This document shows, in pieces, positions 9,552 through 18,829 of a DNA stretch of 64,000 bases. The notes beneath the pieces were generated by a model. That model had not been told where the DNA came from. It made no database searches and saw only the letters and a program-made list of their open reading frames with translations. Position 1 is the stretch's first letter. Each line of letters opens with the position of its first letter. The position numbers and the translations under genes were made by a program. Origin of the DNA: Pedobacter sp. MC2016-24 (GTDB taxonomy: Bacteria; Bacteroidota; Bacteroidia; Sphingobacteriales; Sphingobacteriaceae); contig NZ_JADFBX010000001.1 of NCBI RefSeq assembly GCF_015223055.1, positions 310,001 to 374,000 on the forward strand, in the 5' to 3' direction.

Positions 9552-9580
9552 TTAGAACAGATTGTTCTAACTCAAAGATA
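9552..9580 (-). promoter_or_regulatory. -7 box and inverted repeat before the sigma gene
   Basis: Reading the minus strand, TATCTTTG (9580-9573) matches the Bacteroidota -7 consensus TAnnTTTG. Just downstream TTAGAACA-gat-TGTTCTAA (9552-9570) is a perfect 8-bp inverted repeat covering the expected start of transcription, 16 bp before the ATG. No clear -33 TTG sits at the ideal spacing. Confidence 0.5.
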
Positions 9581-9734
9581 ACAAATATTTCATATGGAAA
9601 CACGAAAATGCAACATCTCTTAATGTGCGAATCAGTGACGAACTTAATAATACCATCCGTAATCAGGATGATGACCTGCTCTTCACCCAAAAACGACGAT
9701 CATTATAAGATCAATTTATGATGCACCTTTAACT

Positions 9735-10625
9735 TTATGGTATGTTGATCGTATTTTTTTTCCGGGCAAACTGATAGATATTAATTTCAGAGATCAGAGT
9801 CGCAATAAAGATCATCAATCCACCTGCAAATAACTGCCAGGTTAGCACTTCACTCAAAACAAAAAAAGCAGCGATCGCACCAAAAATTGGTTCGAATAGA
9901 TAAATCAGAGCTACCTTTTCTGCGCTCAGGTATCGCTGAGAAAGATTTGAAATGGTGTACATGTAAGCGGTAGAAAATAGTGCACAATAGGCAACACCAA
10001 TCCAAAAGATATCACTGTCAGGCATCCAGTTTGCATGAGCGTCCGTTAAGGCAAAACACCCTGTGATTAGGGTGCAGGTCGCGAACATAGGGACAATAGT
10101 CGCAACAAGATTTCGGGATTTGGAATACTGTTCGACCTTGATCAAGTAAACAGCGAATCCGACAGCACCAGTCAATACATAAATATCACCAATACCGATG
10201 GATAGATTCTGTCTCACCGAGATGACAAAAAGGCCTGTGATCGCAATTAAAGCAGCTATCCAAATTTTTAAGGGAGCAAAAGTCTTATACATAACGATCT
10301 TCAATACCGGCACGATAACCACGCACATTCCAGCAACAAAAGCACACTGGGAAGCAGCCGTATATTTGATCCCCAATGTCTGTAGCCAAATACCGAACAT
10401 AAGTGGCAACGACAATCCCATGCCTATTTTAATCGATGGCCAATCTGTTACTTTGAACCGATTAAAAAATATAATGGAAAGCACGAATGTTGCAATCAAA
10501 AAGCGATAAAATAAAAAAGTTGATGCAGAAAAATTACCCACAACCAGTTTAACGACTGAGAAGGATATACCCCAAAATGCTGTCCCAAGAATAAGTAAAA
10601 TGAGAAATAATTTTTTTTTAGTCAT
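9735..10625 (-). CDS. EamA/DMT-family permease
   Basis: 296 residues with about ten hydrophobic membrane helices arranged as two EamA repeats (first about 8-140, second about 150-285), the size and pattern of drug/metabolite exporters of the RhaT/EamA type. It sits in the inner membrane and probably exports a small metabolite. It lies 12 bp downstream of the acetyltransferase gene on the same strand, so the two form an operon divergent from a LysR regulator. The substrate is unknown. Confidence 0.88.
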   Translation of the reverse strand: MTKKKLFLILLILGTAFWGISFSVVKLVVGNFSASTFLFYRFLIATFVLSIIFFNRFKVTDWPSIKIGMGLSLPLMFGIWLQTLGIKYTAASQCAFVAGMCVVIVPVLKIVMYKTFAPLKIWIAALIAITGLFVISVRQNLSIGIGDIYVLTGAVGFAVYLIKVEQYSKSRNLVATIVPMFATCTLITGCFALTDAHANWMPDSDIFWIGVAYCALFSTAYMYTISNLSQRYLSAEKVALIYLFEPIFGAIAAFFVLSEVLTWQLFAGGLMIFIATLISEINIYQFARKKNTINIP

Positions 10626-10637
10626 AAGTGGGTCGTA

Positions 10638-11162
10638 TCACTTTAGCATCTTTTTCATCATGATATCAGTCTGTTCCTCGTCACCCAACATGAATGGGTG
10701 CTTGTCGAATTCAACAAAACCATTTTTCTTATAAAAACTGATTGCTCTTGGGTTTTCTTCCCAAACACCCAACCAAACATAATCTGCCCGGATATCAAAA
10801 GCGATCTCTAATGCTTTTTCATACAATGCCTGCCCAACTTTCCTGCCGTGAAAACGCTGCAGGACATAAATTCTTTCGATTTCCAAACCTTGGTGCTCTC
10901 GGAGTTCAGTTTGTGAAGATCCCGTATTCAATTTTAGATAACCAATCACCTCCCCCTCAATAATCGCGAAATAAAATCGTGAACCTGATTCATTCAGCTC
11001 GGCATTCAATTGATCAAGCGCAAAACTCTCTTCCAGATATTTGGACATATTTTCTTCATCATTATTTGAGGAAAAAGTTTCAAAAAAAGTTTGCCGGCCA
11101 ATCTGCTGTAACGTCTTAGTTTCTGCTGAGGTAGCCCTCTTAATTTCTATCATTTTTATCAT
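10638..11162 (-). CDS. GNAT-family N-acetyltransferase
   Basis: 174 residues; a start three codons later (11153, MIEIKRAT) is equally good. The acetyl-CoA site is visible as I-E-R-I-Y-V-L-Q-R-F-H-G-R-K-V-G-Q-A-L (RxxGxG/A type) near residue 93, followed by G-V-W-E-E-N-P-R-A-I-S-F-Y-K-K-N-G-F, both typical of GNAT. It likely acetylates a small amine or a protein N-terminus. Operon with the DMT permease; a LysR gene is divergent. Confidence 0.87.
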   Translation of the reverse strand: MIKMIEIKRATSAETKTLQQIGRQTFFETFSSNNDEENMSKYLEESFALDQLNAELNESGSRFYFAIIEGEVIGYLKLNTGSSQTELREHQGLEIERIYVLQRFHGRKVGQALYEKALEIAFDIRADYVWLGVWEENPRAISFYKKNGFVEFDKHPFMLGDEEQTDIMMKKMLK

Positions 11163-11355
11163 TAATACACGTCTTTACTTTATTATAATAGTGTTGTAAA
11201 CCTGACTTTATCAGTCTAATACCACCTATGCGATTATAAAATTAATAGCCCTTTTATTAACCTCCGGCGTTTGTCGCTGCCCATTTACACTGTTTCGCTT
11301 TCCCCGTCCCTATGAACTTCCTTAATGTTACAACCTCACAAAGATACAAGACTAA

Positions 11356-11406
11356 TTAATGCATTAAAATGCTATTTTTACATCTATTAATGATTAATAT
11401 GCATTA
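11356..11406. promoter_or_regulatory. Candidate LysR operators in the divergent promoter
   Basis: TTAATGCATTAA (11356-11367) is a perfect 12-bp palindrome and TTAATATGCATTA (11394-11406) repeats its core just before the LysR ATG. Paired A/T-rich dyads in a divergent gap are typical of LysR autoregulation. Confidence 0.4.
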
Positions 11407-11408
11407 CT

Positions 11409-12323
11409 ATGGATTTACAGCAAATAAAAAACTTTCTAAAACTAGCCGAAGAACTCCATTTCTGGAATACAGCGTCCAAAATGAACATTACCCAGTCAGC
11501 ACTTTCTAGGCAAATACAAGCACTGGAAAATGAGTTGGACATCAAATTATTTGAGCGGAACAAGCGACACGTCAAATTAACCACTTCAGGACAGTTTCTG
11601 AGGGACAAGTATGCAGGAATGATGGAAGAGTTCACATTTATACATCAGTTTGCAAAAAAAGTGGAGCTTGGAGAATATGGCACTTTTAGAATTGCTCATC
11701 CTGATTCGATTACTTTCACCATCTTACCCGAAATTCTCAAACAGATCTCCCATCAATTCCCTGATTTGCAATTAGAACTCATCCAGTTGCTTTATGAAAA
11801 TGAGCAAGAGTTCCTAACGGAGTACAAAATTGACCTTGCCATCACACGCGACATGAATAGCCTGGAACAAATTTGCTCCAGGAAAATAGGTAGCAATACC
11901 CTTTCTCTGGTGGTACCGGATAATCACTGCATCAGGAATTTTACTGACATTACCCCTGAACATATCAGAAAAGAAAAATTCATCCTTCCAATGGCTCATC
12001 AACAGAGCAGTTATTTAAAAATCGTTGAACAATTTTTTAAGCTTTTTGACTTCGATCCAAAAACACACCACCGCTCAGACTTTGGTTCAACCATCATGTC
12101 ATTAGTATCTAATGGACTTGGAATTTCCATATTACCCACTTCATTCTCCAAAAATACTATGTCGGGCATTCGGTTTATCGAACTTCCGATTCAGTCTGAT
12201 TTATACATGAGTTGGAGATCGGATGACGAAAATCCTATCTTGAAAAATATATTAGGCATTATAAATTCAACTTTAAACCTGGCAAATCCGGATCTGGAAA
12301 AATGTGACTCAATCTCACAATAA
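11409..12323 (+). CDS. LysR-family transcriptional regulator
   Basis: 304 residues. The N-terminal winged HTH (1-60: MDLQQIKNFLKLAEELHFWN, then S-Q-S-A-L-S-R-Q-I-Q-A-L-E-N-E-L) is a clear LysR HTH, and residues 90-295 form the periplasmic-binding-like effector domain. It probably controls the divergent GNAT/DMT operon and itself through the palindromes at 11356-11406. The effector is unknown. Confidence 0.92.
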   Translation: MDLQQIKNFLKLAEELHFWNTASKMNITQSALSRQIQALENELDIKLFERNKRHVKLTTSGQFLRDKYAGMMEEFTFIHQFAKKVELGEYGTFRIAHPDSITFTILPEILKQISHQFPDLQLELIQLLYENEQEFLTEYKIDLAITRDMNSLEQICSRKIGSNTLSLVVPDNHCIRNFTDITPEHIRKEKFILPMAHQQSSYLKIVEQFFKLFDFDPKTHHRSDFGSTIMSLVSNGLGISILPTSFSKNTMSGIRFIELPIQSDLYMSWRSDDENPILKNILGIINSTLNLANPDLEKCDSISQ

Positions 12324-12429
12324 ATCATGGAACCTACATGGAAATATCAAGTAATTGCATGATTTACTTTAATTTTCCATCATTCCACTTAAGCCTTCAC
12401 ATGCTACTTAAAGGCTCCACCATAACAAT

Positions 12430-12437
12430 TACCTTTG
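12430..12437 (+). promoter_or_regulatory. -7 promoter box of the AraC gene
   Basis: TACCTTTG fits the TAnnTTTG consensus exactly. The ATG at 12450 is only 12 bp further, so the leader would be very short. No good -33 TTG is seen at 19-21 bp. Confidence 0.4.
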
Positions 12438-12449
12438 CTTTAGACTTCA

Positions 12450-13643
12450 ATGAACATAAATCCGCAAATTATAGCTAGCATTAGCACCATTATATCCAGT
12501 ACACTATTTTTTTTGGCTGTTTTAACGTTCACAAAAAAAACCACAGCAGTGATAGGCTACCGGTTCTTATCACTTTTTTTGCTTTTCCTTACCCTTAACT
12601 TTACAGACGAAGCATTAAATATCAGCGGAACGTATATAAGTCATCCAGCCTTAATGCTCATATTTCAGCCAGGTACTTATGCCATTGCGCCATGTTTTTA
12701 TCTTGCTTCTGTGTATCTAACCTCAATTGATAAAAAGCTAGAGCTTAAACTTGTCTTACATTTCATACCATATCTGCTGCTACTTGCACTTTGTATTTTT
12801 ACATTCCTAATAACACCAGAGGCAATTGTAGTCAATAAGCCCAAAGCAAATCACATAGAGAAGATTGCAAGCATCTTTCTATTGACCCTTTTGTTTATAC
12901 AGATTTTCTGGTATCTTTTTATTTCGTTAAAACAGTTGAGAAAACACAGGAAATCCATTCCGCTGTTTCTTTCCAGTTTCGCTGGCAATGATTACAAATG
13001 GCTTAGCCAAATAATGATGGGGCTAGGCATGCTTTCTATGATCTGGTTGCTAGAAGTGATTGCCGCCGAACCTTTACTGTCTCTTCTCGCCTCAATAATC
13101 TATCTTTTCTCGTTCTACTATATAGGTGTGCAAATCATGAGGCAAAAAGATATAATTTCTTTCTTTCCGAATCAAAATCAGATCGCTGACGATTTAGTCA
13201 GTAACCTGGAAATCGGAGGATCAACCGGTATTGCTATTGCAGTCAATCCAGCTTCGCCTTCATTGAAGAAGAAAGTGCTAACAGATGAAAAAGTGAATCA
13301 GCTTAAACATCAGCTATTGGAATTAATGAGTAGCGATAAGCCCTATTTAGACGCTGAAATCACGTTGCCGAAACTAAGTAAAATGATGCTTTCCAATACC
13401 TATCACATGTCTTATTTGCTCAATGACTGTTTAGAAGAGAATTTTTACACGTTCATAAATAGGTACAGAATTGATGAGTGCATGCGCATGTTCAAAAATC
13501 CATCGTATGATCACTTAACAATTATGGGTATAGCATTTGAATGTGGCTTCAGCTCTAAAACCTCTTTCAATATTTCCTTTAAAAAAGTTACCGGCATGTC
13601 TCCAAGAGAATATAGGACTTCCAGCAAAGAAAAAATGGATTAG
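12450..13643 (+). CDS. AraC-family regulator with membrane N-terminal half
   Basis: 397 residues. The first about 235 residues hold seven to eight hydrophobic helices, and residues 280-395 contain two HTH units of the AraC type (I-D-E-C-M-R-M-F, then I-A-F-E-C-G-F-S-S-K-T-S-F-N-I-S-F-K-K). The design is that of Bacteroidota membrane-anchored AraC proteins that sense outside the membrane and bind DNA inside. It precedes the hydrolase gene at 13762 in the same direction with a 118-bp gap holding its own promoter-like TACCTTTA (about 13711). Confidence 0.9.
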   Translation: MNINPQIIASISTIISSTLFFLAVLTFTKKTTAVIGYRFLSLFLLFLTLNFTDEALNISGTYISHPALMLIFQPGTYAIAPCFYLASVYLTSIDKKLELKLVLHFIPYLLLLALCIFTFLITPEAIVVNKPKANHIEKIASIFLLTLLFIQIFWYLFISLKQLRKHRKSIPLFLSSFAGNDYKWLSQIMMGLGMLSMIWLLEVIAAEPLLSLLASIIYLFSFYYIGVQIMRQKDIISFFPNQNQIADDLVSNLEIGGSTGIAIAVNPASPSLKKKVLTDEKVNQLKHQLLELMSSDKPYLDAEITLPKLSKMMLSNTYHMSYLLNDCLEENFYTFINRYRIDECMRMFKNPSYDHLTIMGIAFECGFSSKTSFNISFKKVTGMSPREYRTSSKEKMD

Positions 13644-13761
13644 AAATTGGTTCTTCTGTATCAAAACATTAAAATACAGACATTTAGCACATTAAAATAC
13701 TTATCCAGAAGTACCTTTATATTCTTTTTTTGGAAGAAGTTTGTTTCATAAATATAAAAAA

Positions 13762-14580
13762 ATGAAAAGATCCTTCTTCTTACTTACACTTTTAACATTA
13801 CTCGTTGTTTCCTGCAAGAAAAAATCAATGCATCCCAGTTTAACTGAAAAACAGATTGATTTGGGTACCCACAAACTGATGAGTTACTCGTCATCATCAG
13901 GATCTAAATATTTAATTGTATTCGAAAGTGGTTTGGGTAATGACGCCTCCATTTGGACTGAAGAAAATATTAGAATGCCATTATCTTCTATTTCCGATGT
14001 GATGATGTATGATCGGGCTGGCTACGGAAAATCACAAGAGGGACCATCGCCACGCAACATTGACAGGCTAAGTGATGAACTGGCTGCTGTCATCGCTGCA
14101 ATTGCTGGTGAACGAAAAGTTATTATTGTTTCACATTCCCTGGGTGGTATGATTGCACGTTCTTATGCCATCAAAAATCCATCGAAGATTGCTGCTCTTT
14201 TGTTTCTTGATCCGTCACATGAGTCTGCCAATCACTGGACGCAGGCTGAGGAAGATAGCTTATATGATGCAACAAAAAAAACTTACGGTGCCGGACCAGG
14301 GCTGCTGCAGGAGGTAAGAGCGCTCCGCGAAGATTTGGATTATATGTCAACTCTTCCCAATCTGCCTGATGTTCCTGTAACAGTAATCACTAGTATGCAA
14401 GCAAGTGCTGGGGTTTCAGGTATAGACAAACAATTATGGTATAACGCTCATGAAAGTTTGAAAAATGGAATCACAGTTTTTGAACATTTATCAACAATAA
14501 AATCAGGACACTTTATTATGCTTGATGATCCTTCTTTGGTCACTGAAAACGTCAAACAGCTGCTGTCCAAGTTACCTTAA
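13762..14580 (+). CDS. Lipoprotein alpha/beta hydrolase
   Basis: 272 residues from the ATG at 13762 (an upstream TTG at 13741 is in frame but leaves a worse signal). Lipobox L-V-V-S-C near residue 18. The nucleophile elbow is V-S-H-S-L-G-G-M (Ser about 126), the oxyanion/early motif is D-R-A-G-Y-G-K-S, the acid region is L-D-P-S-H-E, and the catalytic His is in S-G-H-F-I-M-L-D-D. It is anchored outside the cytoplasm. The substrate cannot be told. Confidence 0.88.
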   Translation: MKRSFFLLTLLTLLVVSCKKKSMHPSLTEKQIDLGTHKLMSYSSSSGSKYLIVFESGLGNDASIWTEENIRMPLSSISDVMMYDRAGYGKSQEGPSPRNIDRLSDELAAVIAAIAGERKVIIVSHSLGGMIARSYAIKNPSKIAALLFLDPSHESANHWTQAEEDSLYDATKKTYGAGPGLLQEVRALREDLDYMSTLPNLPDVPVTVITSMQASAGVSGIDKQLWYNAHESLKNGITVFEHLSTIKSGHFIMLDDPSLVTENVKQLLSKLP

Positions 14581-14671
14581 TAAAACCTAAGTAGGATTGA
14601 TCGGTGAACTCAAAAACTTTTTAACTGTCTGAATATTACACTTAAGTTCTTTATTATTGTTAAATAACAAT

Positions 14672-15421
14672 TCAATCAACCCCATTCGGAAAACACTGTG
14701 GTCCCACAGCCCCACCCCCATACTGCAGTACAATATTATTCTTGTGAAAGATATAGCTGCAGCCATCGTTATACTTTCCTATCTCCTCCCTGTCTAGATT
14801 GTGGTTAAAAATCCGATAAGAATATTTACTCATGCCACTTCTGGCGAAACCAACACCAGCAATGGCATTATTATCAATTGAAATACAATGTGCATCATCA
14901 AGTAACTGCTTTATTTCCTTTAACGTTCCGTCATTCCACTTCAGCTTTTTACACATCCTATCCAACTCTGCTGAACCATACTCCATTTTCCATTTCTGAT
15001 CAATTTCCTCTGAATTGAAATTATCTGGATTCAGATATTCAATACGCATATCAATATTAGCAGGTGTGGTAATGATATTATTAGCTGGCTGAAACTCAAT
15101 AAAAACATCAAAACCTTTGGGTACCAATTTCCGAAATGATTCAATTAATAGGTGTATCTTATCATAATTATTGTCAATATTGGCGATGAGTTCCTTTTTA
15201 CTACTTTGAGGCATACTTCTCATAAACAACAAAAACTCCTGGACTTCTTTATTACCTGAATTATAATGAGTCTTAAATTCTTTGATCCGCTCTTCAGAAC
15301 CTAATTTTTGATAAATGACCTTCAAAAGGGAATCCTTGTTGATCGATGGGTTGAATTTCTGAGCGGTTGCCCAAAGCGTTAAGATGCTAAAAAACGTGGT
15401 GAGTGAGAGCAAACGGATCAT
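14672..15421 (-). CDS. Exported protein of unknown function
   Basis: 249 residues with a signal peptide (MIRLLSLTTFFSILTLWATAQ). The middle part is helical and charged; the C-terminal 70 residues carry several Cys (C-K-K-L near 157, C-I-S-I, D-G-C-S-Y, P-Q-C-F-P) that could pair in the periplasm. I do not recognise the family. Its promoter segment (15448-15492) is a copy of the one before the gene at 46-498, which places both in the duplicated set of small exported proteins. Confidence 0.65.
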   Translation of the reverse strand: MIRLLSLTTFFSILTLWATAQKFNPSINKDSLLKVIYQKLGSEERIKEFKTHYNSGNKEVQEFLLFMRSMPQSSKKELIANIDNNYDKIHLLIESFRKLVPKGFDVFIEFQPANNIITTPANIDMRIEYLNPDNFNSEEIDQKWKMEYGSAELDRMCKKLKWNDGTLKEIKQLLDDAHCISIDNNAIAGVGFARSGMSKYSYRIFNHNLDREEIGKYNDGCSYIFHKNNIVLQYGGGAVGPQCFPNGVD

Positions 15422-15447
15422 ACAAGTTAAACGTGTTTTATTTAAAC

Positions 15448-15492
15448 GCTAATATAGTACTTTCAAATCTATCGAATAGCTTCAACTGCGCT
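15448..15492. repeat. Duplicated promoter-region segment, copy 2
   Basis: Second copy of the segment described at 513-556. It lies 27 bp upstream of the ATG of the exported protein at 15421. Confidence 0.5.
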
Positions 15493-15528
15493 GCTTTTTT
15501 ACGGCTGATTTGAATAATTCACATTTAG

Positions 15529-15936
15529 TTATACTTCCTGTACAACCAGTTCTTTCCCTTCCAGCATAAAAAACAGGTTCTGAAGTTGATGTACATAATT
15601 TATAGTTGCTATCCTTTCCATCAGATCAAGGGTCTTCAAATCAAATACGTCCCAATTGAACATTTGATTTGATTCGCTAAAATAAATTCGAAATCTGCTA
15701 CAGTCTGGAGGCCAAAAAGTTGGATAGCCTTCAGGAATTGTGTCCTCCATTTCTCTGAAACCAAATTTACGTAGCCATTCTTCTGTTATACGAACACCTT
15801 GAATATTGAGGCTTTTAATAGAGGAGGCACCAATTACGCAGTTTGATTTTCCAATGTTATTTACTTGCCCCTGTAACCATGAACTGCCCATTAGAAAATT
15901 AACAATATTACCAAGCCTTAGTTCTTCTGCATTCAT
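15529..15936 (-). CDS. Small Bacteroidota protein of ELR-[IL]-GN type
   Basis: 135 residues beginning MNAEELRLGNIVNF, with I-T-E-E-W-L-R-K-F-G-F in the middle and an I-N-Y-V-H-Q-L-Q-N-L-F-F-M-L-E-G-K-E-L tail. From memory this pattern is common in uncharacterised Bacteroidota proteins, many in phages and mobile regions. No signal peptide; cytoplasmic. Function unknown. A fragment with a related tail lies at about 42600-42776. Confidence 0.72.
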   Translation of the reverse strand: MNAEELRLGNIVNFLMGSSWLQGQVNNIGKSNCVIGASSIKSLNIQGVRITEEWLRKFGFREMEDTIPEGYPTFWPPDCSRFRIYFSESNQMFNWDVFDLKTLDLMERIATINYVHQLQNLFFMLEGKELVVQEV

Positions 15937-16011
15937 ATCAGCTAATATAATATTTATAGCATTATCAAATTCAATCTAAGATAGTAAATCAACAACATGG
16001 AAAGAGCCAAT

Positions 16012-16070
16012 AACTCGCCAGTCATACTGTAATAAGCGCTTCCAATTTTACAGTAACCAATTGACGAGTT
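16012..16070. repeat. Nested inverted repeat
   Basis: Outer arms AACTCG (16012-16017) / CGAGTT (16065-16070) and inner arms ACTGTAA (16026-16032) / TTACAGT (16048-16054) can form a long interrupted hairpin between two divergent small genes. It could be a transcription barrier or the end of a lost element. Confidence 0.4.
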
Positions 16071-16176
16071 GCTCATTGAGTTTTCTGATTAATAAGTTTT
16101 CAACCGGCGAATCGATAGCGTTGGCTGATTATTATCAATTGACACCTATTTTAATAAATTTAATTATCTTCAGTTT

Positions 16177-16689
16177 ATGAAACCACCCACGCTCCTTCTT
16201 TTATCACATCTAACAATTTTTGTGTTTTTCGGTTGCAACTCAGGTAAGACTCAATATTCTACAGTACAAAAACTACAGACTGAACCTAAAACCGATAGTT
16301 CAGATTTATATACAATTATTAAATTTAAAGCAGACCACTCCTACTTATTTCCAAAGAATTATAAGAACACTAGTCTTACTAAAACTGATATATTAGCACT
16401 AGATAGTATCACCAATTCTGCTCGGCTAGAATACAATTCAAGCCTCGGAAAAAAGCATTCTTTGCGCATTAAAGACTTTAAAGAATACCGTCGGCAATTT
16501 GTAGCTGTAACCAATATTAAGGGTCAAAAATTGGTCTATGTCAATTGTTTTAGAGGCTGGCAGAGTTTTGAAGAAAAATGGAAAATAGAAATCCTCATGG
16601 TATCGGACGGTGGAAGCAACTTCTTTAACCTGATTATAAATCTGAGCAATAAAACCTATCATACACTCATTGTAAATGGAATATCGTAA
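16177..16689 (+). CDS. Small lipoprotein of unknown function
   Basis: 170 residues with a lipoprotein signal (MKPPTLLLLSHLTIFVFFGC). The rest is mixed alpha/beta with I-K-D-F-K-E-Y-R-R-Q-F-V-A-V and G-Q-K-L-V-Y-V-N-C-F strands and a conserved-looking W-K-I-E-I-L-M-V-S-D-G-G segment. Not recognised. It is followed 24 bp later by the DUF2251 gene, so they may be one transcript. Confidence 0.68.
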   Translation: MKPPTLLLLSHLTIFVFFGCNSGKTQYSTVQKLQTEPKTDSSDLYTIIKFKADHSYLFPKNYKNTSLTKTDILALDSITNSARLEYNSSLGKKHSLRIKDFKEYRRQFVAVTNIKGQKLVYVNCFRGWQSFEEKWKIEILMVSDGGSNFFNLIINLSNKTYHTLIVNGIS

Positions 16690-16713
16690 TACTGAAATTA
16701 ACAACACAACACA

Positions 16714-17157
16714 ATGCAGTCAAACAAGCCAAAGGCAATCATCTATGAAGAGCAAACATTTAATGTAGGAGAAGATGTCTTCATTGAAAGCACCGCAGAA
16801 AATAATTACGCTGTTATATTTGAAGATAACGGTGAAACTGGCTATTTATACGCAGTTGACAGAAATGACAATGGCCTGAAAATACTAGATGCACTTCACA
16901 TTTATGATGTTGCCAACGTAACTGATAAAGACCAACCATCCACTGCAAAGATATTATGGACAGAAGACCTGTCAAAGGCTATTCTTTCCATCAATAACTA
17001 TTACCATGCAGTCGTGGATTTTCAAAACCAGGCTGGATATTGTAGAACTGGATTTCCTCAACCCAAAAACACTTGGGTAAAACAAAAAGAACGAAAACTG
17101 ACGGATTCTTCACTCAACGAATTATTTAAAAAAATTATTCCACCCCTTCCAGCTTAA
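16714..17157 (+). CDS. DUF2251-family protein
   Basis: 147 residues. The pattern V-G-E-D-V-F-I-E-S, N-Y-A-V-I-F-E-D-N-G-E-T-G-Y-L-Y-A-V-D, I-L-D-A-L-H-I-Y-D-V-A-N-V-T-D and G-Y-C-R-T-G-F-P fits DUF2251, whose members often lie among immunity genes of polymorphic toxins. No signal peptide. Two broken copies of its central part lie at 26712-26785 and 32700-32822. A role as an immunity or orphan-immunity protein is inference from context only. Confidence 0.75.
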   Translation: MQSNKPKAIIYEEQTFNVGEDVFIESTAENNYAVIFEDNGETGYLYAVDRNDNGLKILDALHIYDVANVTDKDQPSTAKILWTEDLSKAILSINNYYHAVVDFQNQAGYCRTGFPQPKNTWVKQKERKLTDSSLNELFKKIIPPLPA

Positions 17158-17218
17158 AACCTTTTCCTACAAGTTTATAATCTCCACTTCGATAATTCTC
17201 GATAACAGGGGACACAAA

Positions 17219-17771
17219 TCAATCTAATGCTTGGATTTCATCAATGGAGAGTTTAGTATATTTAACTATTCTCTCTAGAGGTTCTCCTTCAGCCAACATT
17301 TCACGAGCAATTTCCCTCTTATCTTCCAATGCCTTTGCACGTTCTTCTTCACGGCCTTGCTCAAGACCCTCCTCGCGCCCCTTACTTACCTCGTAGTCCC
17401 TAACGTTCTTGTTATCCCACTTATATTTTAAACTTGCGTCGTACATGGCTTTCCCTTTTTTCGTTAAATTGGCGTATTTAACCAAGTTGAATAATTGATC
17501 AAATTCTGGACCACTTAAATACGCTGGACGTGTTCTAAACTCCGTTAAATGCTTCAAAGCATATAACCACCTATCGATGTCTGTTTCCAGTTGCTCAGGC
17601 CCTTTAACAAAGTTAATCATCTCAATGAATATCAGACTTAATTTATCATAGATTATTTTACCCGTATGGCTGTTGGCCAGACAGATAACCACGCTGTATC
17701 TCTATGATGTAACGGCTACCATCGGCATCTATACAGTATACATCAAATGCAACCCTTGCTTTTATTAGCAT
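17219..17771 (-). pseudogene. Rpn-type PD-(D/E)XK nuclease gene, decayed copy A
   Basis: The C-terminal part (17219-17692) reads G-K-I-I-Y-D-K-L-S-L-I-F-I-E-M...W-L-Y-A-L-K-H-L-T and the G-R-E-E-G-x-E-Q-G-R charged repeats typical of Rpn/transposase_31 proteins. From the ATG at 17771 another frame reads V-A-F-D-V-Y-C-I-D-A-D-G-S-R-Y-I-I-E-I-Q-R, the PD-(D/E)XK core, and then loses frame at Q-R-G-Y-L-S-G. Compared with copy B the first about 70 codons are missing. The loss of about 60 codons after I-E-I-Q-R is shared by all three copies. Not functional as it stands. Confidence 0.82.
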
Positions 17772-17927
17772 AATAAACTTTGATTTGATGTAAAACTACT
17801 GTCTAAGTAATTCCCAAACCAACTAACTTTCATTTCCGGAAATGGAGCATCTTAATCTCAATTGAGCAAAATTTAATATGGGATTTATTATTTAAAAAGC
17901 CTGTTTTAGAACTTTATTTGGCTGAAC
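17772..17927. repeat. Upstream flank repeat of the Rpn genes, copy A
   Basis: About 155 bp, nearly identical to 20775-20931 and 23431-23586, sharing catttccggaaatggagcat and aaaagcctgttttagaactt. Each copy directly precedes a decayed Rpn gene, so gene and flank were duplicated as a unit. TTTCCGGAAA inside is a perfect 10-bp palindrome. Confidence 0.85.
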
Positions 17928-17940
17928 AAACTAAGTAATT

Positions 17941-18492
17941 TCACTTTGCTTTCGCATACTTCATTTGCAGATCAGCATAATCAGACCAACTTTTTACAGT
18001 TAGTTTTTCTAAAAGCTTCCATTTATAAACTTCTTTCTGATAAACATATATCGGGGCAGGGAAGTTCATATCTTTTCCTCCTGGGAAAGCAGGTTTTTCA
18101 TCAGGCTCCACAAGATATTTATACTCCATAAAAAAAGCATAAATGATGAAGTTTTTCTGCTCCGTTTCATTAATCGCAATTTCTTTAACCCGATTAAAAC
18201 TGTCCGAAGATTTTATCTTTTTGATCATGGCATTCCACTTCTCGAAGCCATATTTAGGTTTACAAACAATTCTGGCAGAACCAAATTTTGATTTAAAATA
18301 CTCCATCAATGGCACAGCAGAGATATTCACATTAGTTTTGTAAGATGAAGATAGTGGACCACTCCAACACAATAGTTGCTTAGGGTTTTTAAAAAAGTCA
18401 ACTTCAGGATAGGAAGCTGACTTTTGCTGTTGAGCAAATACCCCCCCTGAATAAATTAGGGGGATTATTAAAAGAGAGATATATTTGTTCAT
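17941..18492 (-). CDS. Exported protein of unknown function
   Basis: 183 residues from the ATG at 18492 (MNKYISLLIIPLIYSGGVFAQ signal peptide; an in-frame ATG at 18504 is less likely). The mature part has an L-C-W-S-G-P-L-S-S-S motif, a C-K-P-K-Y-G-F-E-K-W-N segment and a V-Y-Q-K-E-V-Y-K-W-K-L tail. Family not recognised. It belongs to the row of small exported proteins in this mosaic and could be a periplasmic immunity protein, but nothing proves that. Confidence 0.65.
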   Translation of the reverse strand: MNKYISLLIIPLIYSGGVFAQQQKSASYPEVDFFKNPKQLLCWSGPLSSSYKTNVNISAVPLMEYFKSKFGSARIVCKPKYGFEKWNAMIKKIKSSDSFNRVKEIAINETEQKNFIIYAFFMEYKYLVEPDEKPAFPGGKDMNFPAPIYVYQKEVYKWKLLEKLTVKSWSDYADLQMKYAKAK

Positions 18493-18762
18493 TTTGACCG
18501 TCATAACGTTTGAACAAATATATAATAGTTAATCGTTAATCGTTGTCTGATAGTTTGATTATACCTGACTGAATACTCGGGTCAAATGGCATCTTTCTGT
18601 TGGCGAATCAGTAACGTATACCTCATCCTATATTTTAATATAAGCTTCCTGTGCCTCATAGAACTTTACCCATTCAAGGCGTTTTTAATTTAATTGTTCA
18701 TTATTATTAATTATGTTAGAATGGTGAGGGTTTAAGTGTGGTAACTCAAATACATAAACAAT

Positions 18763-18784
18763 GGGCTAGCTGGTAAGCTAGCCC
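18763..18784 (-). terminator. Hairpin 3' of the exported-protein gene
   Basis: GGGCTAGCT and AGCTAGCCC form a perfect 9-bp stem with a 4-nt loop, 46 bp past the stop of the gene at 18830-19381. On the minus strand ATTGTTTATG follows, a weak U tract. The rest of the 18493-18829 gap shows nothing convincing. Confidence 0.6.
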
Positions 18785-18829
18785 AAACATTTTATCTGGA
18801 CAACAGTGAATTTATCTCAATAGCTTTAA

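Noticed and set aside
9539..9721. 60-codon plus-strand frame before the DMT gene
   Set aside because: It lies over the promoter and inverted repeat of the sigma gene and has no protein-like pattern.
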